DNA of 64,000 nt from Apteryx mantelli (Eukaryota; Chordata; Aves; Apterygiformes; Apterygidae). Of this stretch, positions 1-11,400 are shown piece by piece (the stretch's first letter is position 1; every line of letters starts with the position of its first letter). The translations under genes and the position numbers were made by a program. Location: contig NW_027118693.1 in assembly GCF_036417845.1 (NCBI RefSeq), positions 2,366,001 to 2,430,000 of the forward strand, given 5' to 3'. Under the pieces are notes generated by a model. It had not been told where the DNA came from, ran no database searches, and was given only the letters and a program-made list of their open reading frames with translations.

Positions 1-296
1 TGACACTGACTATCCCATCCCTTGTCAGTTCCTCCGTTTGACATTTCCAGATACAGAAAGCATCACGATTATTGGCCCAGTGTGCACCTGCATGAAGAAG
101 TTGTCCTTGACGCCCTCCAGAAACCTCCTGGACTGCTTGCACCCTCCTGTTTACCCTTCCAGTGAATGTCACGGAGATTAAAGGCCCTGCCATAAGAAGG
201 CTGGTCTCTCTTTGTGAATGGGCTGGTCTCTCCCGAAGAGCTTGTACCCTACCATGGGGGCCCACCAGTCATGCAAGTGACCCCACCACATCTCAG

Positions 297-680
297 TTAT
301 TCTAACAATGTTTCAGTCAGACTGGTCATGATGAAACCTGTTACCAAGGGCCAAGGACATCGTGTGTACAATGATCCCACTTGAGAGCAGAGACAGGCTG
401 GCATACAGAGCAGGTGGCAATGTAATGGTGGAACAAGGTTCCCACTAACAGGGAAAACCCTGCAGTACCCAAGGCCAGGGAGAAATAGAACTGGGCTGTA
501 CAGGAATGGCAGGAGAGGGGTTTGCTGCCCGAGTTGGCTCCGCAACACCTTGGGGCCTGTGACAGAGGTGAACCAATCTCCAGGAAGGACAAAGTGCCAT
601 GGAGAAAGTCCCTGAGCATGGACAGCCTGTGATCCAACCACCCTGTGGGCATCATTATCGCAGTCCCTGTTCATATCCTG
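297..680 (-). pseudogene. OR6-like olfactory receptor relic (TM1 to TM4)
   Basis: Read on the minus strand, one frame aligns without gaps to the intact OR6-like receptor at 25778-26731. It has the loop after TM1 (LDHRL), the TM2 start ending FLEI, the TM3 cysteine region (SCTAQFYFSLALG) and a TM4 stretch ending in a conserved CTH...W. Reading then continues in another frame to about 297. The DRY motif of intracellular loop 2 has become HHY. There is no start, no C-terminal half and at least one frameshift, so this is a dead fragment. It belongs to the tandem unit that repeats 1.1 kb downstream. Confidence 0.6.
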
Positions 681-1539
681 TGGGGGGTGAAAAGAGGGTC
701 AGGGAGAGGAGAACTAGAAGGTTTTAAGAGTCCAGGGACATGAGTGGAGACCTTGGCCTGATGTGCCTCCCATTTATGAAGCATGCTTGCATGTAGATGG
801 TATGGACTGTGCCTAAAGGCAGAGGTAGGACTCATTTGTTTGGGCACAGGTAGGAAATCCAAGATGCCCTGGGGCACTTGCCCACCAACCACTCCAAAAG
901 GGCATGGTTTTTCCTCTAGGTCCCATGCTGTACCTGCTAGAAACGTGGGGTTGTGCAAGAAACCCCAGGCATCTGACATGGCCCTGCCAACCTATTTTTG
1001 TGTCATTAAATCAAGGGTCTGCACTGAATTTCATTAGCTGTTTGCACTGTAGGGGTCTGATTGTGTCTCAGCTTCATAGTGAGTGGGGCTCTAGTCTTAG
1101 TAGGCATCCACTGTCATTTCAGACGGCCAAGAAAATTCCCCACCTGCCCCCCACCTGATGCTCTAGAAGGAAGTAGGTCTCACACTTGCTGCATCAGAGC
1201 AAGCAGACACTGGCACATGCCTTGGACCCCCTCTGTCTCTTCAAATGTCGCCAGGTGTTTGTGTGTGGGCAACTGTCTCCCACCCTCCATCTCTGGTGAT
1301 TATAATGGCAGCTTAAATAAGGATCTCACATGCTGGTATCTCTGTTGTGCACACTTTGGCTTTGGCAAAGGGAATCCCACCTCCTGTGCATTTGTGAAGT
1401 TCACGGGAGGGAGCTGAATCCCACTGCATCCCAGGGGGTTCTAACCTGGCATAAGATGCCCAGATTGACTCATCTGAATCAATACCAGAAGCATGGGAAA
1501 ATGAACTCCCTTCTTGTCCCTGACGAGGTGTCCTGCCTA

Positions 1540-1690
1540 ATTAAGAGATGGGAATTGGGGCTTCCAGAGGGGGATGCTTCCACCTCTGAAAAGGTCCCTG
1601 GGGTAGAACAGCCTTTGATCTACCCATGCTGTGGACATCATTAGCATGTTCGCTGTTCATATCATTGGATGAGAAGATTCAGGAAGAGGA
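1540..1690 (-). pseudogene. Second OR6-like relic (TM1-TM2 piece)
   Basis: The minus strand encodes a short stretch with the VDQRL loop motif and a degraded TM2, matching the relic at 297-680 position by position. It marks the start of the second tandem copy. Only about 45 codons are recognisable. Confidence 0.4.
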
Positions 1691-4600
1691 GAACCGTCAG
1701 GGTTGAGAGCACAGACACGGGAGTGGAGACTCTGGTCTGACGTGCCTCCCAATCCTGCAGCACCCCTGGATGCAGCTGGGATGAACCTTCCCTCCATGCG
1801 GTGGTGTTGGTGTTCAGCTGCTGGCACACAGGCCCCCAAATCCTTTGAGAAACCCTGTGGTGTCTGCCCCATATCCACTCTACCAGCACATGGCTTTCCT
1901 AGAGGTTCTGTGTGGTATGTGCCAGCCACATGCGGTTGTGCTGGGCATGCCAGGCACCTGGCACGGCACTAGGGGCTTTTTTTATTCTCTGAAAATGAGA
2001 TCCCTGAATGTGTCTCTAATGCCAGGATGTACACGTGTCTTAGCTTTGTAGTGACTTGAACTGTAGTATATACAGCTGACAGAGCCTAGAGAGCAACCTG
2101 GCTCTCCTTAAGGTGAACTCCTCCTTTTGGTCAGCTGAGCAGCTCTGTGGGCTCCATGGAAATACATGGCTAAGGAAAGTTCAGACGCCAAAAAAATTTG
2201 GTGTAGTTTCAGGCGGCCAAGGGAACCCGCACCAGCACCCCTCTGGCTCACAGCTGATGCTCAGGCAGGATGTGGGTCTCTCAGAACTGCTCCATCAGAG
2301 CTTGCAGACACACGCACACGTGACTTGGACCAAGCCTGGAACCTCAGCCGTCACCAGGTGTTTGGGTGTGCGCAGCTGACTCCCCCCTCTATCCCTATTG
2401 CTTTTTGCGGGAGCTCAGACAAGGGGCTTGCATGCAGGCACCTATTTTGTGCACACCTGAATTGAGGCAAGAGGAATCCCACCTCCTATGGGTTTGAGTC
2501 ATGCATGGGAGGGAGCTGAATCCCCCTCCTGCCCAGGGTCTTCTAAGCTGAGATTAAATGCCTGCATTTCCTTCTCTGACTCACTGCCCTACACAGGGGA
2601 AATGAAGCCCCCTCTGTCACTGTCTAAGTCCCCTGCCCAGCAGTGGGACAGGAATAGGGGTTGACAGAGGGGAACATTTCCGCCTCTCTCCACCTGCTGA
2701 AATCAGTCTCTCTCCACATTTAGGGAGGGACTGTAGGTCATTAGTACACTTCAAGGAGCATTTTGCAGAAGGGACCCTGCTGCCCTTCAGGAGCTGTCAG
2801 CCTTGGAGCCCCAGGAAAATCTCGAGAGAGCCCGAGGGCAGAGAAAGTCACGCCTTCAGCTGGGCCTCTGCTCCTGAGTGGGGCCAGGCTCCTGGGATGC
2901 AGGGAGCTCATGGCAACCTGGCAGCACTGCTGAGAGACAGCTGTGTCCAGGAGCAGCTCCTCTGCAAAGAGCGGCAGGGCTCTGGGAACTGCCTGCTCTT
3001 GCTGACACAAGATGAGAGAAGACCAAGAGAAGTGAAAGGCAGCCTGGAGTGGGAGGACAGAGGAAAGCTCCTTGTGGGAGAAATCTTCATAGCCTTTAAC
3101 ACGGTAAGTCTCTGGCTGCAGGGCAATGCTACTGAGGTTCCTGGAGGGGTCTTCTAAACACATTCCGTCCCATGACTGATAGGGTTTTTCAGGCTCACTC
3201 TCCCAGCTTCTCCAGTGTGGAAGAGGAGATGCTTCAGAGCAGGGATTCCCTGCCACACTGTCAGAGGGACAGGGCATCCTGCTGCCTTCTCCCAGGGATG
3301 CTGCAGGGGTGTGAAGCTGGGGTGTGCACACAGATCTGCCCAGGGCAGTGATTCAGAGCAGTCTCCCTGCGCCCCAGGGTGCCGTGTGTCCAGGACAGTG
3401 ACTCTGCTGCCTGCAAGGGTCAGCACTCAGCCTGCCCAGGGAACTCCCCATGGCACTGCAGGGAAAAGCTCCTGGTGAGAGGAGCGACCCCCAGCAGGGC
3501 AGGTTCCTTCTCCTGTTCAGAGGGTGCTGCATGGATCAGGGCTGCTCACAACTCTAGCTCACCCTAAGAACATTTTGAGAGTGGAGTTTTCAAGAGGACT
3601 TGTCTCTGCGTGGTGGGGATGGAAATGCAGCAGTCAGGTTTAAAGAAGGCACTAAGCCTCTTAGCCATCACACTGAGGGATGAATAGATTTGCAAGGAAC
3701 CTCAGCAAGTGCCTTCACCACCCCTCAGCCTACAGACAGCACCAACATCACCTTTCCAGTCTCATCCGAGATTTTTCTGATCTGCTCTTTAGCACCTGCA
3801 AACTGAGGGATGCCCTTGGGCAATGTCCTGCTGCTTGGAGGTTTCTGTAGGGCAGAGCTGGGTGCCCAGCAGTGGGATGGGCTCTGTGTGGGGACAGAGG
3901 AACAGCTCCCATCAAGTACATCTCAAAGCATCAGAATTATGGTCAGAGAGTGAGGAGAAACTGCTACCAGAAATGTCATGTGAGGTTGGGGTGCAGGAAA
4001 TTCTCTGCCAGCCCCTGCAGTGCTTTCCCCTGCGCAAGCTCCCTTCATCTTTCCTCTCCCAGCCAGCAGAGCCCTCTGCCTTCAAGGCCATGGGATCTGG
4101 GAGAGGAATTGCCTTTCTGGCAGCCGGACCCCCAGAAGAGGAGCGGAGCAGCTCTCTTGCCACATGTCCATTTCCTAAAACACGACAAATGGGCTGAGAG
4201 CAACCATCCTGCGATGTCTCCACCTGGGAGGTGGCATGCACAGCTGGGTTGGGGGAAGGCAGTGTCCCTCTGTCTTGCTCTCTTTGTCACCCTAGGCAGA
4301 AACATCAAGGTGTTGCTCCTTGTTTCTCCTCCTGCCTGGGCTGCTCTTGTCCTTCCTCTTGGGCTTGCTGTGGATGAAATTTTCAGCTACAGACACAGAC
4401 CCTGTGGTTCCTGCCACAGAGGTGTCTCCAGTGGAGTGAGAGGAAAAGGTCCCCTTCTTGCCTTTAGGGCTCAAAGCAGCACAGTCTGTGGGGCTGGGGA
4501 ATGAGCTGACTGTCCTTTCAGGAGCCCCCACCTTTAAGACGCTTAACCTGCCTGGGGTGTGCTGCTGGGCTGTGTGCTGCCCTCCAGAAGGGCACAGCTC

Positions 4601-4809
4601 TTCTGTAGGACGTTTGTGATAGCTCAGTGTCCCATGCAGAAGTCAAAGAGGGGCTAAGGAAATGGAAATGCTGCTGGCGGTGCATGCATGTGGGCAGCAG
4701 AGCTCACAGGCAGAGGCCCCTGCTCCTTGCAGCACGCTTAGCCAGCACAACCTGGAGCTCTGGACAGGGAGCTGAATGAAGGTCCTTCCGAGAAGGAGAA
4801 AAGCAAAGT

Positions 4810-4816
4810 GTGTGTG

Positions 4817-4851
<35 letters not shown>

Positions 4852-4867
4852 CTGTGTCTGTGTGTGT
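4810..4867 (+). repeat. (GT)n microsatellite
   Basis: An almost uninterrupted GT run with a few T and C substitutions lies about 110 bp upstream of the OR14 pseudogene start, inside its intron or 5' flank. The matching place near the intact copy (about 57200) has no such run but an interrupted poly-G/T stretch. Confidence 0.95.
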
Positions 4868-4940
4868 TGGGGGATGTCTGTGAGAAAGGAAAGAGTTTTG
4901 AACAGAGAAGTCTCTCCTGACTTGTCACTGTCTTTTCCTT

Positions 4941-4950
4941 CTTGAACAGT
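4941..4950 (+). promoter_or_regulatory. Splice acceptor of the OR14 pseudogene coding exon
   Basis: A pyrimidine-rich tract ends in AG at 4948-4949, leaving a 24-nt leader before the ATG at 4974. The intact copy has the same acceptor (AG at 57145-57144, minus strand) with an identical 24-nt spacing. This fits the usual OR layout of a non-coding 5' exon spliced to one coding exon. Confidence 0.6.
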
Positions 4951-4973
4951 TCCCCTGCGCCCCGAGAAAGCAA

Positions 4974-5902
4974 ATGTCCAACAGCAGCTCCCCCACCAAG
5001 TTCCTCCTCCTGGCATTTGCGGACACACGGCAGCTGCAGCTCTTGCACTTCTCGCTCTTCCTGGGCATCTACCTGGCTGCCCTCATGGGCAACAGCCTCA
5101 TCATCACTGCCGTTGCCTGCGACCACCGCCTCCACACCCCCATGTACTTCTTCCTCCTCAACTCTCTGTTCTGGCTCCATCTCCGTCACTGTCCCCAAAT
5201 CCATGGCCAATTCCCTGTGGGACACCAGGGCCATATCCTACTCAGGATGTGCAGCCCAGGTCTTCTTCCTTGCCATTTTCATTTTGGCTGAGTATTCTCT
5301 TCTCACAGTCATGGCCTATGACCGCTACATTGCCATCTGCAAACCCCTGCACTATGGGACCCTCATGGGCAGCAGAGCTTGTGTCAAAATGGCAGTAGCT
5401 GTCTGGGGCAGCAGTTTTTTCAATGCTCTCCTGCACACTGGAAACACATTTTCAATACCACTCTGCCAAGGCAATGCCATAGGAGCAGTTCTTCTGTGAA
5501 GTTCCCCAGATCCTCAAGCTCTCCTGCTCAGACTCCTACCTCAGGGAAGCTGGGGTTATTGTGGTTAGTCTTTGTTTAATCTTCGGGTGTTTCATTTTCA
5601 TTGTGTTGTCCTACGTGCAGATCTTCACAGCTGTGCTGAGGATCCCCTCTGAGCAGGGACGGCACAAAGCCTTTTCCATGTGCCTCCCTCACCTGGCTGT
5701 CGTCTCCCTGTTTGTCAGCACTGCCGTGTTTGCCTACCTGAAGCCCCCCTCCACCTCCTCCCCAGCTCTGGATCTCGTGGTGGCTGTTCTGTACTCGGTG
5801 GTGCCTCCAACACTGAACCCCCTCATCTACAGCATGAGGAACAAGGAGCTCAAGGAGGCACTGAAGAAACTCATTCAATTGGTACTGTTTCAGCAGCAGT
5901 AA
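4974..5902 (+). pseudogene. OR14-type olfactory receptor pseudogene (two frameshifts)
   Basis: The intact ancestor was a seven-transmembrane odorant receptor of olfactory sensory neurons, coupling to Golf. The start ATG at 4974 opens a frame with NSS glycosylation, the TM1 asparagine and PMYFF. Compared with the intact inverted copy at 56184-57119, a net 8-bp deletion at 5163-5172 shifts the frame in TM2. A 1-bp insertion near 5480 shifts it again in extracellular loop 2. Between and after these, MAYDRYIAIC, the TM5 SY, KAFSMC and PTLNPLIY are all kept, so loss of function looks recent. It has an acceptor 24 nt upstream and a poly(A) signal 200 bp downstream. Assignment to OR14 rests on remembered family sequence. 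Confidence 0.9.
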
Positions 5903-6102
5903 GCTGCCCATCTCTCTTCACAAGTGACTGCCATGCAACTGTTGTGCTTTGGGTCTTCTGTCTGTGATAATCATGTTTGTACACCAGTGCTTGAATTCAT
6001 CCCACTTCTCCCACGGCACAAACCTCATCTGACTGACCCAGAGGCCTTTGCTAAATCTGCCTATCGCTGTGTCAGAGCTGGCCTCCCAAGTAGCATCTCT
6101 GT

Positions 6103-6108
6103 AATAAA
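6103..6108 (+). terminator. Poly(A) signal of the OR14 pseudogene
   Basis: AATAAA lies 201 bp after the stop codon. The surrounding 80 bp are conserved in the inverted copy (AATAAA at 55316-55311, minus strand), which supports a real 3' end signal. Confidence 0.6.
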
Positions 6109-6649
6109 AGGGAATTTCCTCCGTATGGGTGGGCTCTTCTTCCAAAGCTGAAACCAAGAATGCACTGAGGGAATTGCACCCCAAAAGGCCCTGTTGGTGT
6201 GTCTGAGTCTTCCATGTGCTAAGGAGGATGCACTCATAGAGTGATGTGTGAGGGAATGAGGGCTGGATTCAACTGTAACTTGCGGGACCCATTAATGCTT
6301 CAAGAAACTCAGGTTTGCTTTAACTTTTTCAGAGACTTGTTCAGTCTCCTCTCAGTGTCTGAGATTAATGGACTCAGCACCAAATACATCAGAGGAGTCA
6401 TTAAATGCAAAAAGCCTTAGCAACTCATGGCACTCCCCATAATTTTCTTCAGCTCTTCAATTCTTGTATGGCTAATTGGAGAGGTTTCTGGAGAGCATTT
6501 AAAAGAAGATTTCAATGAGCACTTAAAAAAAAAAAAGTATTTCTGCTTTTAAAGCTTGCTTTCTTTTTCAGCTTATAGAATACATGATAGCCACATTCTC
6601 CAACTGCTATTGATACAGAGTGTGTCCTAATGAATCTTTCTGTGTAAAA

Positions 6650-8430
6650 AAGCAGTATTTTTGACAGGAGACGTGTATGGACAATCTACCCCCTCACCTC
6701 CCCAAGCCTGCCATTTCTCCCATCAGCCACTGGGGACTCACATCATTTTGTGAAAAAAATCTAACCTTTCTCCACTAGACTCTGTAGCCGAACGTTACAG
6801 CTCCTGTGCACCAATTCCCACCCGCTTTCCTTAGAAAACTAGCTGCAAATAGATACAGAAGGATTTTTCTTAATTGTGATCAGACAAAAATAAACCATGC
6901 TACAGTTTAACAAAACCCACACTCCTCAACTTTATTTCAAGTGCAAGGTGCCGCCAGTGAGGTCCACTTTCCACAAGGGACAGCCTTACTAGAAGTGTTC
7001 TAGACAGATAGATAGGAAAGGATAGAAATACAATTACGGAGTTGGCTAAAGAGGCAATAGGACTCCTGAAAGATGAGGCAAGCTTTAGACTCCCTGAAGC
7101 TCAGAGCAGCAACTAGAGAGGTGAGAGGTATCTGAAGGGATAAAGAGCAAGGGGAGGAGGAAAACTGGAAACAAGTGGAAGTGCATATGCCCAGACAGTC
7201 TGATGCAAAGATGCCTTCAGAAATGATCAATTGAATCAGGACATCTGAAAATATTGGAAAGATTACTGAGATTATATACACAGAATAATAGAGCAGCGGT
7301 AATGCAAGTTCAGGGGCAGATCAATATTTCTTCTGCTGAGAGTCACGCCCTTCCTGAAGATTTCCATTATTTCATCATGGGAAAACATGGACGTTTTTAT
7401 TAAAATTATTCAACCATTTCAGCTGAGGAAAAGGTTCTCATGTTTATTTAAATGTTGAAAACAGTACTTCACCTCTTCAGGCAGAGCTCAGTCATTTAAC
7501 CACAAGCATCCAGTGGCACTTGGAGAGGCCCCAGGGTCTCCGAGGTACCTGCCTGGGCCTGGCAGCTCTCAAGGGGACCTGCGGGAGTCCGGAGCCCCTC
7601 GGAGCCGCAGATGGAGGCTGGGCAGAGGGGATCAGGGCATCTACAATGGCATCAGATGTCCGTGACCCTGTGATGGCATCCCACCCCAGTTCTGAAAATC
7701 ACTTTCCTTAAAAAAAGACCACACACAAACCTCCAGGAGACCAGTACATTAAATAAGAAACAAAATCAAGGAGGACTATATGAACAGAGTGTTAAAAGCC
7801 AAAAAGTTTATTAAAACATTTCTTCTCTTTAGATCTTTTTATTATTATTATTTCTTTCTCGTTTTTTATTGGCTTTTTTAAACATTTCTTTTCTAATAGG
7901 ACCTACACTATTAAAAAAGCTATTTCTACATCCCACACAGAGCCCAGGGGCCCAAGACCACTCCCTGCCCAGGGCTGTCCATGCCACTCCTTACTCTTTG
8001 GACAGAGCTAATAGCATGCTGCTTCATGAAACGCTGCATTTTTGGGTGGCCCAATCTGCACCTCTCTCAACATACCTGTGTTACAGTGACATCTTAAAGG
8101 AGTCTCTAAACATCCAGCCACACTCCCTTTTCATTCCCTGCAATGCATCAATGATACGCAGCTCCATTTTAGGTGACAACAGGGATGACACTGATCTCAC
8201 CCAATGCCAGGTCCCTTCACTGCAGATGTCTCCGTCTAACCCAGGAGTCTGGAGCTCCCTTTCTAATCAAGGGAGAGAGAGAAGATGTCTCACTGAGGGG
8301 TCTTGAGATGCTTCTCCTGGTGATCACCTAATGCTCCAGAAAGATTCTCATAGGTTCTGGGTCACATTTCGCAGCACCACATGGCAACACAGTTCCCCAA
8401 TACATTTCCATGCAGTGATTCCCTCCCTGC
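6650..8430 (+). repeat. Duplicated block A
   Basis: About 1.8 kb of non-coding sequence recurs in the same orientation as block C (59290-61140) and in part as block B (23567-24600). Shared landmarks are GACAGATAGATAGGAAA at 7004, the CTGAAGCTCAGAGCAGC segment at 7098, the CACTTGGAGAGGCC segment at 7516, the GTGACCCTGTGA segment at 7661 and the GGTGACAACAGGGATGA segment at 8171. No lasting reading frame is shared, so I treat it as a segmental duplicate and not a gene. An LTR or other repeat origin was not recognised. Confidence 0.8.
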
Positions 8431-8620
8431 AGCCGGTACAGCCCTGCTGATGCCCTGTAACCCGTGAGCCCAGGAGATGGGACTCAGATCTGTTCTGGCT
8501 CTAAAGATGCAGGCACCATGGCAGGTCATTCAGAGAGGGTGAGGAGGCCACAGAGGGCCAACCAAGTGCATGACCAGGTGCCCCAGATACCCCACAGTGA
8601 TGTGGGCTGAGGAAGACGAT

Positions 8621-8722
8621 GGCCCCCCCCCAGCCACCCCATGCTCTGAGCAAGGGGTTGGACTAGATGATCTCCAGAGGCGCCCTCTAACCTCATCGCT
8701 TCTGTGACTCTGTGAAATTGAT
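8621..8722 (+). mobile_element. CR1 LINE 3' end fragment
   Basis: The stretch reads GAGCAAGGGGTTGGACTAGATGA and then CTCCAGAGG and CCCTCTAACCTCA before ending in two degenerate copies of the CR1 terminal repeat (TTCTGTGA, CTCTGTGA). This is the characteristic CR1 3' untranslated end, about 100 bp and 5'-truncated. Confidence 0.85.
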
Positions 8723-10218
8723 TTTACCACACAACTGTTTGCTTTGGATCTGCCTGCTACAGGTGCAAAGAAGAAGAAAGAATGCTTCCAACTGTAGACA
8801 TTTAATAGAAAACATCCTGATGTTTTTAGCTGGGAAAGACTTTCATGTGCATAGCCTGTCATTGCTCTCCAGGCATTTCTAGTTTTTTCACACCAAGTTC
8901 GCTTTGCATTTCCAGCACCAATGCCAAAACATTCCCCAAAGCTGCCCCAAAACTCCCACCAGCCCCCAAACACTCTGAAACACTGCAAAGTGCCCCCAGA
9001 CATACCGAAACCTGCCACAGAGGCTCCAGTCACCCTCAGATGCTGCTTCAGGGCACCCAAATCTGACCAATACCTCACAGCATTGCCTAAACAACCCCCC
9101 CAAAAAGAGCCAAACCAATTTTAACATCTCGCACATGCTTCTGCTATTTGAGTGATACTTACTTGCATAATACAGTTTTTCTTTTCATAAATCCATATGC
9201 TGCATTTCACATTTGCTAATACAGAGAAGACAGCAGGACAGAAGAGGACAGCTCTACAAAACAAAGCATTGAGAACATTAGCTTTTGACAGATTAGGTAT
9301 CTCTGTTATGCCAGAGAGTAAGGCTTGCCACCAGCTCATAATGTTGCAGGAAGGTGAATCTCTCCCTAGAGCATACGACCACACTGTTACACAAAGCTGC
9401 ACTTCTTGTTGTGCAGAAGTGCCTATTTCCAACTCCTGTCCTGGATAAATGCTTTCTGCTGTAATACAAAAACGGAAAGAACTGCAGAAAGGGAGCCTCC
9501 TTCCTCAGGACTAGAAACTGCAAAGAATTCCCAAAATGGATCATTTATCAAGGCTGAGAACACAAAAGCAGAAAACAGTCATTCTACAAGAGCAAGACAT
9601 TGACAGGAATGAGTCACTAATTGACATTGACAGGAAGAAGGTACTCAGGTTGTCTGAAAAGGGATAGAAACATCTGAAAACCTTTGAAATGAAATTGTTA
9701 ATTGTAAATTTGTTACACAGTCCACTCAAAGATAGCACATACAGGGTAACCACTGGAATTCAACTGCTACTACAGGGAAGGAGATTACTACTGAAATACG
9801 TCAGTTTACATCATCAAGAAAAATACTGTCGACAGCTAATAGAGTGGAAAGATCTAAATAATCTCTTTTCAAATTCTTGTGTCAGAATACAAGGCAGAGA
9901 ATTCCAGACCTATGGAGAATGCCTATGAACAAGAAAAAAAACCCCAAAAAACAGCATTCTGTAAAATCCTATGAAATTCAGAATTAGATACCAAGTTCTG
10001 AGGTGGCTTTCCACAGTTCCTCCTTGCTTCAGCTTACCATTACATGCAGGATATGTCTTTTAACTTCTGGCCGCATGAACATTTCTGCGTGCAACTTCAC
10101 AGTTAGGGAGGCTGACCAGACCCAGTGTAGCCAGCGCTAGGAATAAAATTCTAATGGGACTTGATGACTGCACTTCTTACCAAAGAGTTCCAATATTCAA
10201 ACAGAATGAAAAAAATGA
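8723..10218. other. No gene seen; G-rich minus strand at 8910-9120
   Basis: I find no gene in this stretch. Between about 8910 and 9120 the plus strand is C-rich with quasi-periodic CCCCAAA runs, so the minus strand carries many GGGG runs. The remainder is AT-rich and unremarkable. Confidence 0.5.
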
Positions 10219-10305
10219 CTCTCTTAGAAACAAATGGATTTTCCCAGCTTTGGATGGTTTCTGTGGATGAGTTACATATAAAGGAAGCTCTGTCTCATTG
10301 TATTC
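10219..10305 (-). other. Candidate USP exon (after the Cys-rich part)
   Basis: A pyrimidine-biased acceptor ends in AG at 10307-10306. About 29 open codons follow, aligning without gaps but weakly to the USP42 region around YLDIRPYMSQPNGEP (here LPLYVTHPQKPSKAG), then hydrophobic residues. The downstream catalytic His box is not visible. I include it because the acceptor falls where the homologous exon would begin. Confidence 0.35.
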
Positions 10306-10839
10306 CTAAATTAAGTCAAAATGTAACTTATGTTCTAAGGCATGCAACATATAAAAACAGGAATCTAGTATGAAGAGGTAATCGGGAGTAACCTTACTTG
10401 ATACATTTATAGCAATTTTCACCACCCAGCTGTTTAGGCTTCACAAATTCTTCTAGAGCTCCAGAGACACATGAGGCTGCCAGGATGAGTAAGAAAGTAG
10501 AGCACTAAGTTCCTGCAAACTCAAAATCCCAAACACTTATCAGGAGTTTACAACAGGACCTTGCTAGTTCACACTTCAGAGACCTACTGGGAACCAGCAA
10601 ACGCAGCGAAGAAGGAGGCAGAAACAGAGTAAGATGAACATTTACCTCATTTTAAAATGATTTTACTTTGACAGATGTAGCTTCCTGGCTGTGGTACCAT
10701 ACAGGTAAGTTCTCTGTGGTATGCGATGTCATAAATAACAAAAACAATAAAAGCCATCAGTATAACAATCAGATGTGTATCGAGGTAGTACAAAACATGG
10801 AAGTACGATAGTATCATCATGTGTGTAGATACGATAATT

Positions 10840-10931
10840 ATTATTTGTCCAGCTTAAATCCAGCACACGCAGGGCTGCCACAGAAGGGCAAAGTCCAATC
10901 CACTTCCCATCCACCAACAAGCTCTTTTGTG
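10840..10931 (-). other. Tentative USP exon remnant
   Basis: An acceptor-like AG at 10933-10932 is followed by codons reading TKELV and, after some diverged positions, AGFKLDK and a stop. This is loosely like the KKMVPASKRF...LSLKRF segment of USP42. The match is poor and rests partly on its position between better exons. Confidence 0.2.
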
Positions 10932-11023
10932 CTAACGGTAAACATTTTTAAATAAACAGAGTTTCTTTTGGAAAGCTGTAGGTGCCTTTAAATATCTTGA
11001 ACCATAGCTACAAACAATCTTAC

Positions 11024-11094
11024 CTTTAGATCCAAAGGAACACCAAGGAATGCCTTGCAGGTAGCCAAAACTGCTTTGCAGCTCAAGCAGGTTA
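11024..11094 (-). other. USP42-like exon, 71 bp
   Basis: An acceptor (ATTCCAG before 11094) and a strong donor (AAAG|GTAAGA, exon end 11024) frame 23 full codons with no stop. The product reads VTCLSCKAVL at its start and VPLDLK at its end. It aligns without gaps to the [24 protein letters not shown] region of USP42, keeping both cysteines of the CxxC pair. The incoming phase needs one G from the previous exon, which 11258 supplies. Confidence 0.6.
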
Positions 11095-11257
11095 CTGGAA
11101 TCCAAAGGTAAATGCTTAACTATATGTGAAGGAGCCTAACTGTGCTGATTTAAAGTATTAATACATTCTACTTAGTCACTCTATAAGCTGTTTTCTACAA
11201 AAAGAAGAAAAGGCACATGTCAATTCTAAGGAGAGTAATAGTTTAAAAAAGTAGTTC

Positions 11258-11400
11258 CGGATCCTAGAAATGATCCAAATATCTGATGAATGATTCTGGT
11301 AGCTTCAGAAGACATGTCCAAGTTGGAAATAAATTGTAAGCAGAGCTCAGAAGATGCAAGCAGACAGTTAATTCTTAACAACGAGTGAAGTCCCACTTGG
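11258..11400 (-). other. USP42-like exon with broken donor
   Basis: The codons for EATRIIHQIFGSFLGS align to the QATTLVCQIFGGYLRSR motif of USP42, and a matching CL...LD stretch lies just before. The exon should end at 11258, where the donor dinucleotide should be GT but reads GA. The 5' limit is not clear. A stop in the alternative frame lies near 11380. Confidence 0.55.

Larger units (their letters stand above)
297..2740. repeat. Diverged tandem duplication, about 1.1 kb period, carrying OR relics
   Basis: Two successive copies can be followed by shared landmarks. The stretch from about 1190 (CATCAGAGC) recurs at 2290, 'AATCCCACCTCCT' at 1376 recurs at 2473, and the segment near 1555 recurs near 2656, all about 1100 bp apart. 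The segment near 641 recurs near 1618 (977 bp), so an indel separates the copies. Each copy begins with a piece of OR coding sequence on the minus strand, and a third partial start is visible near 2700. The copies are clearly diverged, so the duplication is old. No other gene is visible here. Confidence 0.6.
2845..6140 (+). repeat. Left arm of a large inverted duplication (OR14 unit)
   Basis: This stretch holds the 5' flank, coding region and 3' end of the OR14 pseudogene. It recurs in reverse orientation at 55290-59035 around the intact OR14 gene. Matching landmarks are the start (TTCAGCTGGGCC near 2857, inverted near 59020), a block near 3725 with inverted match near 58075, the splice acceptor, the coding region, and the poly(A) signal area. 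The two arms lie about 50 kb apart. Indels are common, notably a much longer 3' untranslated region in the right arm. Confidence 0.75.

Noticed and set aside
2741-3331. 196-codon antisense frame upstream of the OR14 pseudogene, with a partial match (58535-59023) in the inverted arm
   Set aside because: The frames share a stretch because the DNA is duplicated, but they diverge by frameshifts after about 100 codons, share no protein family and lie antisense to the OR unit.
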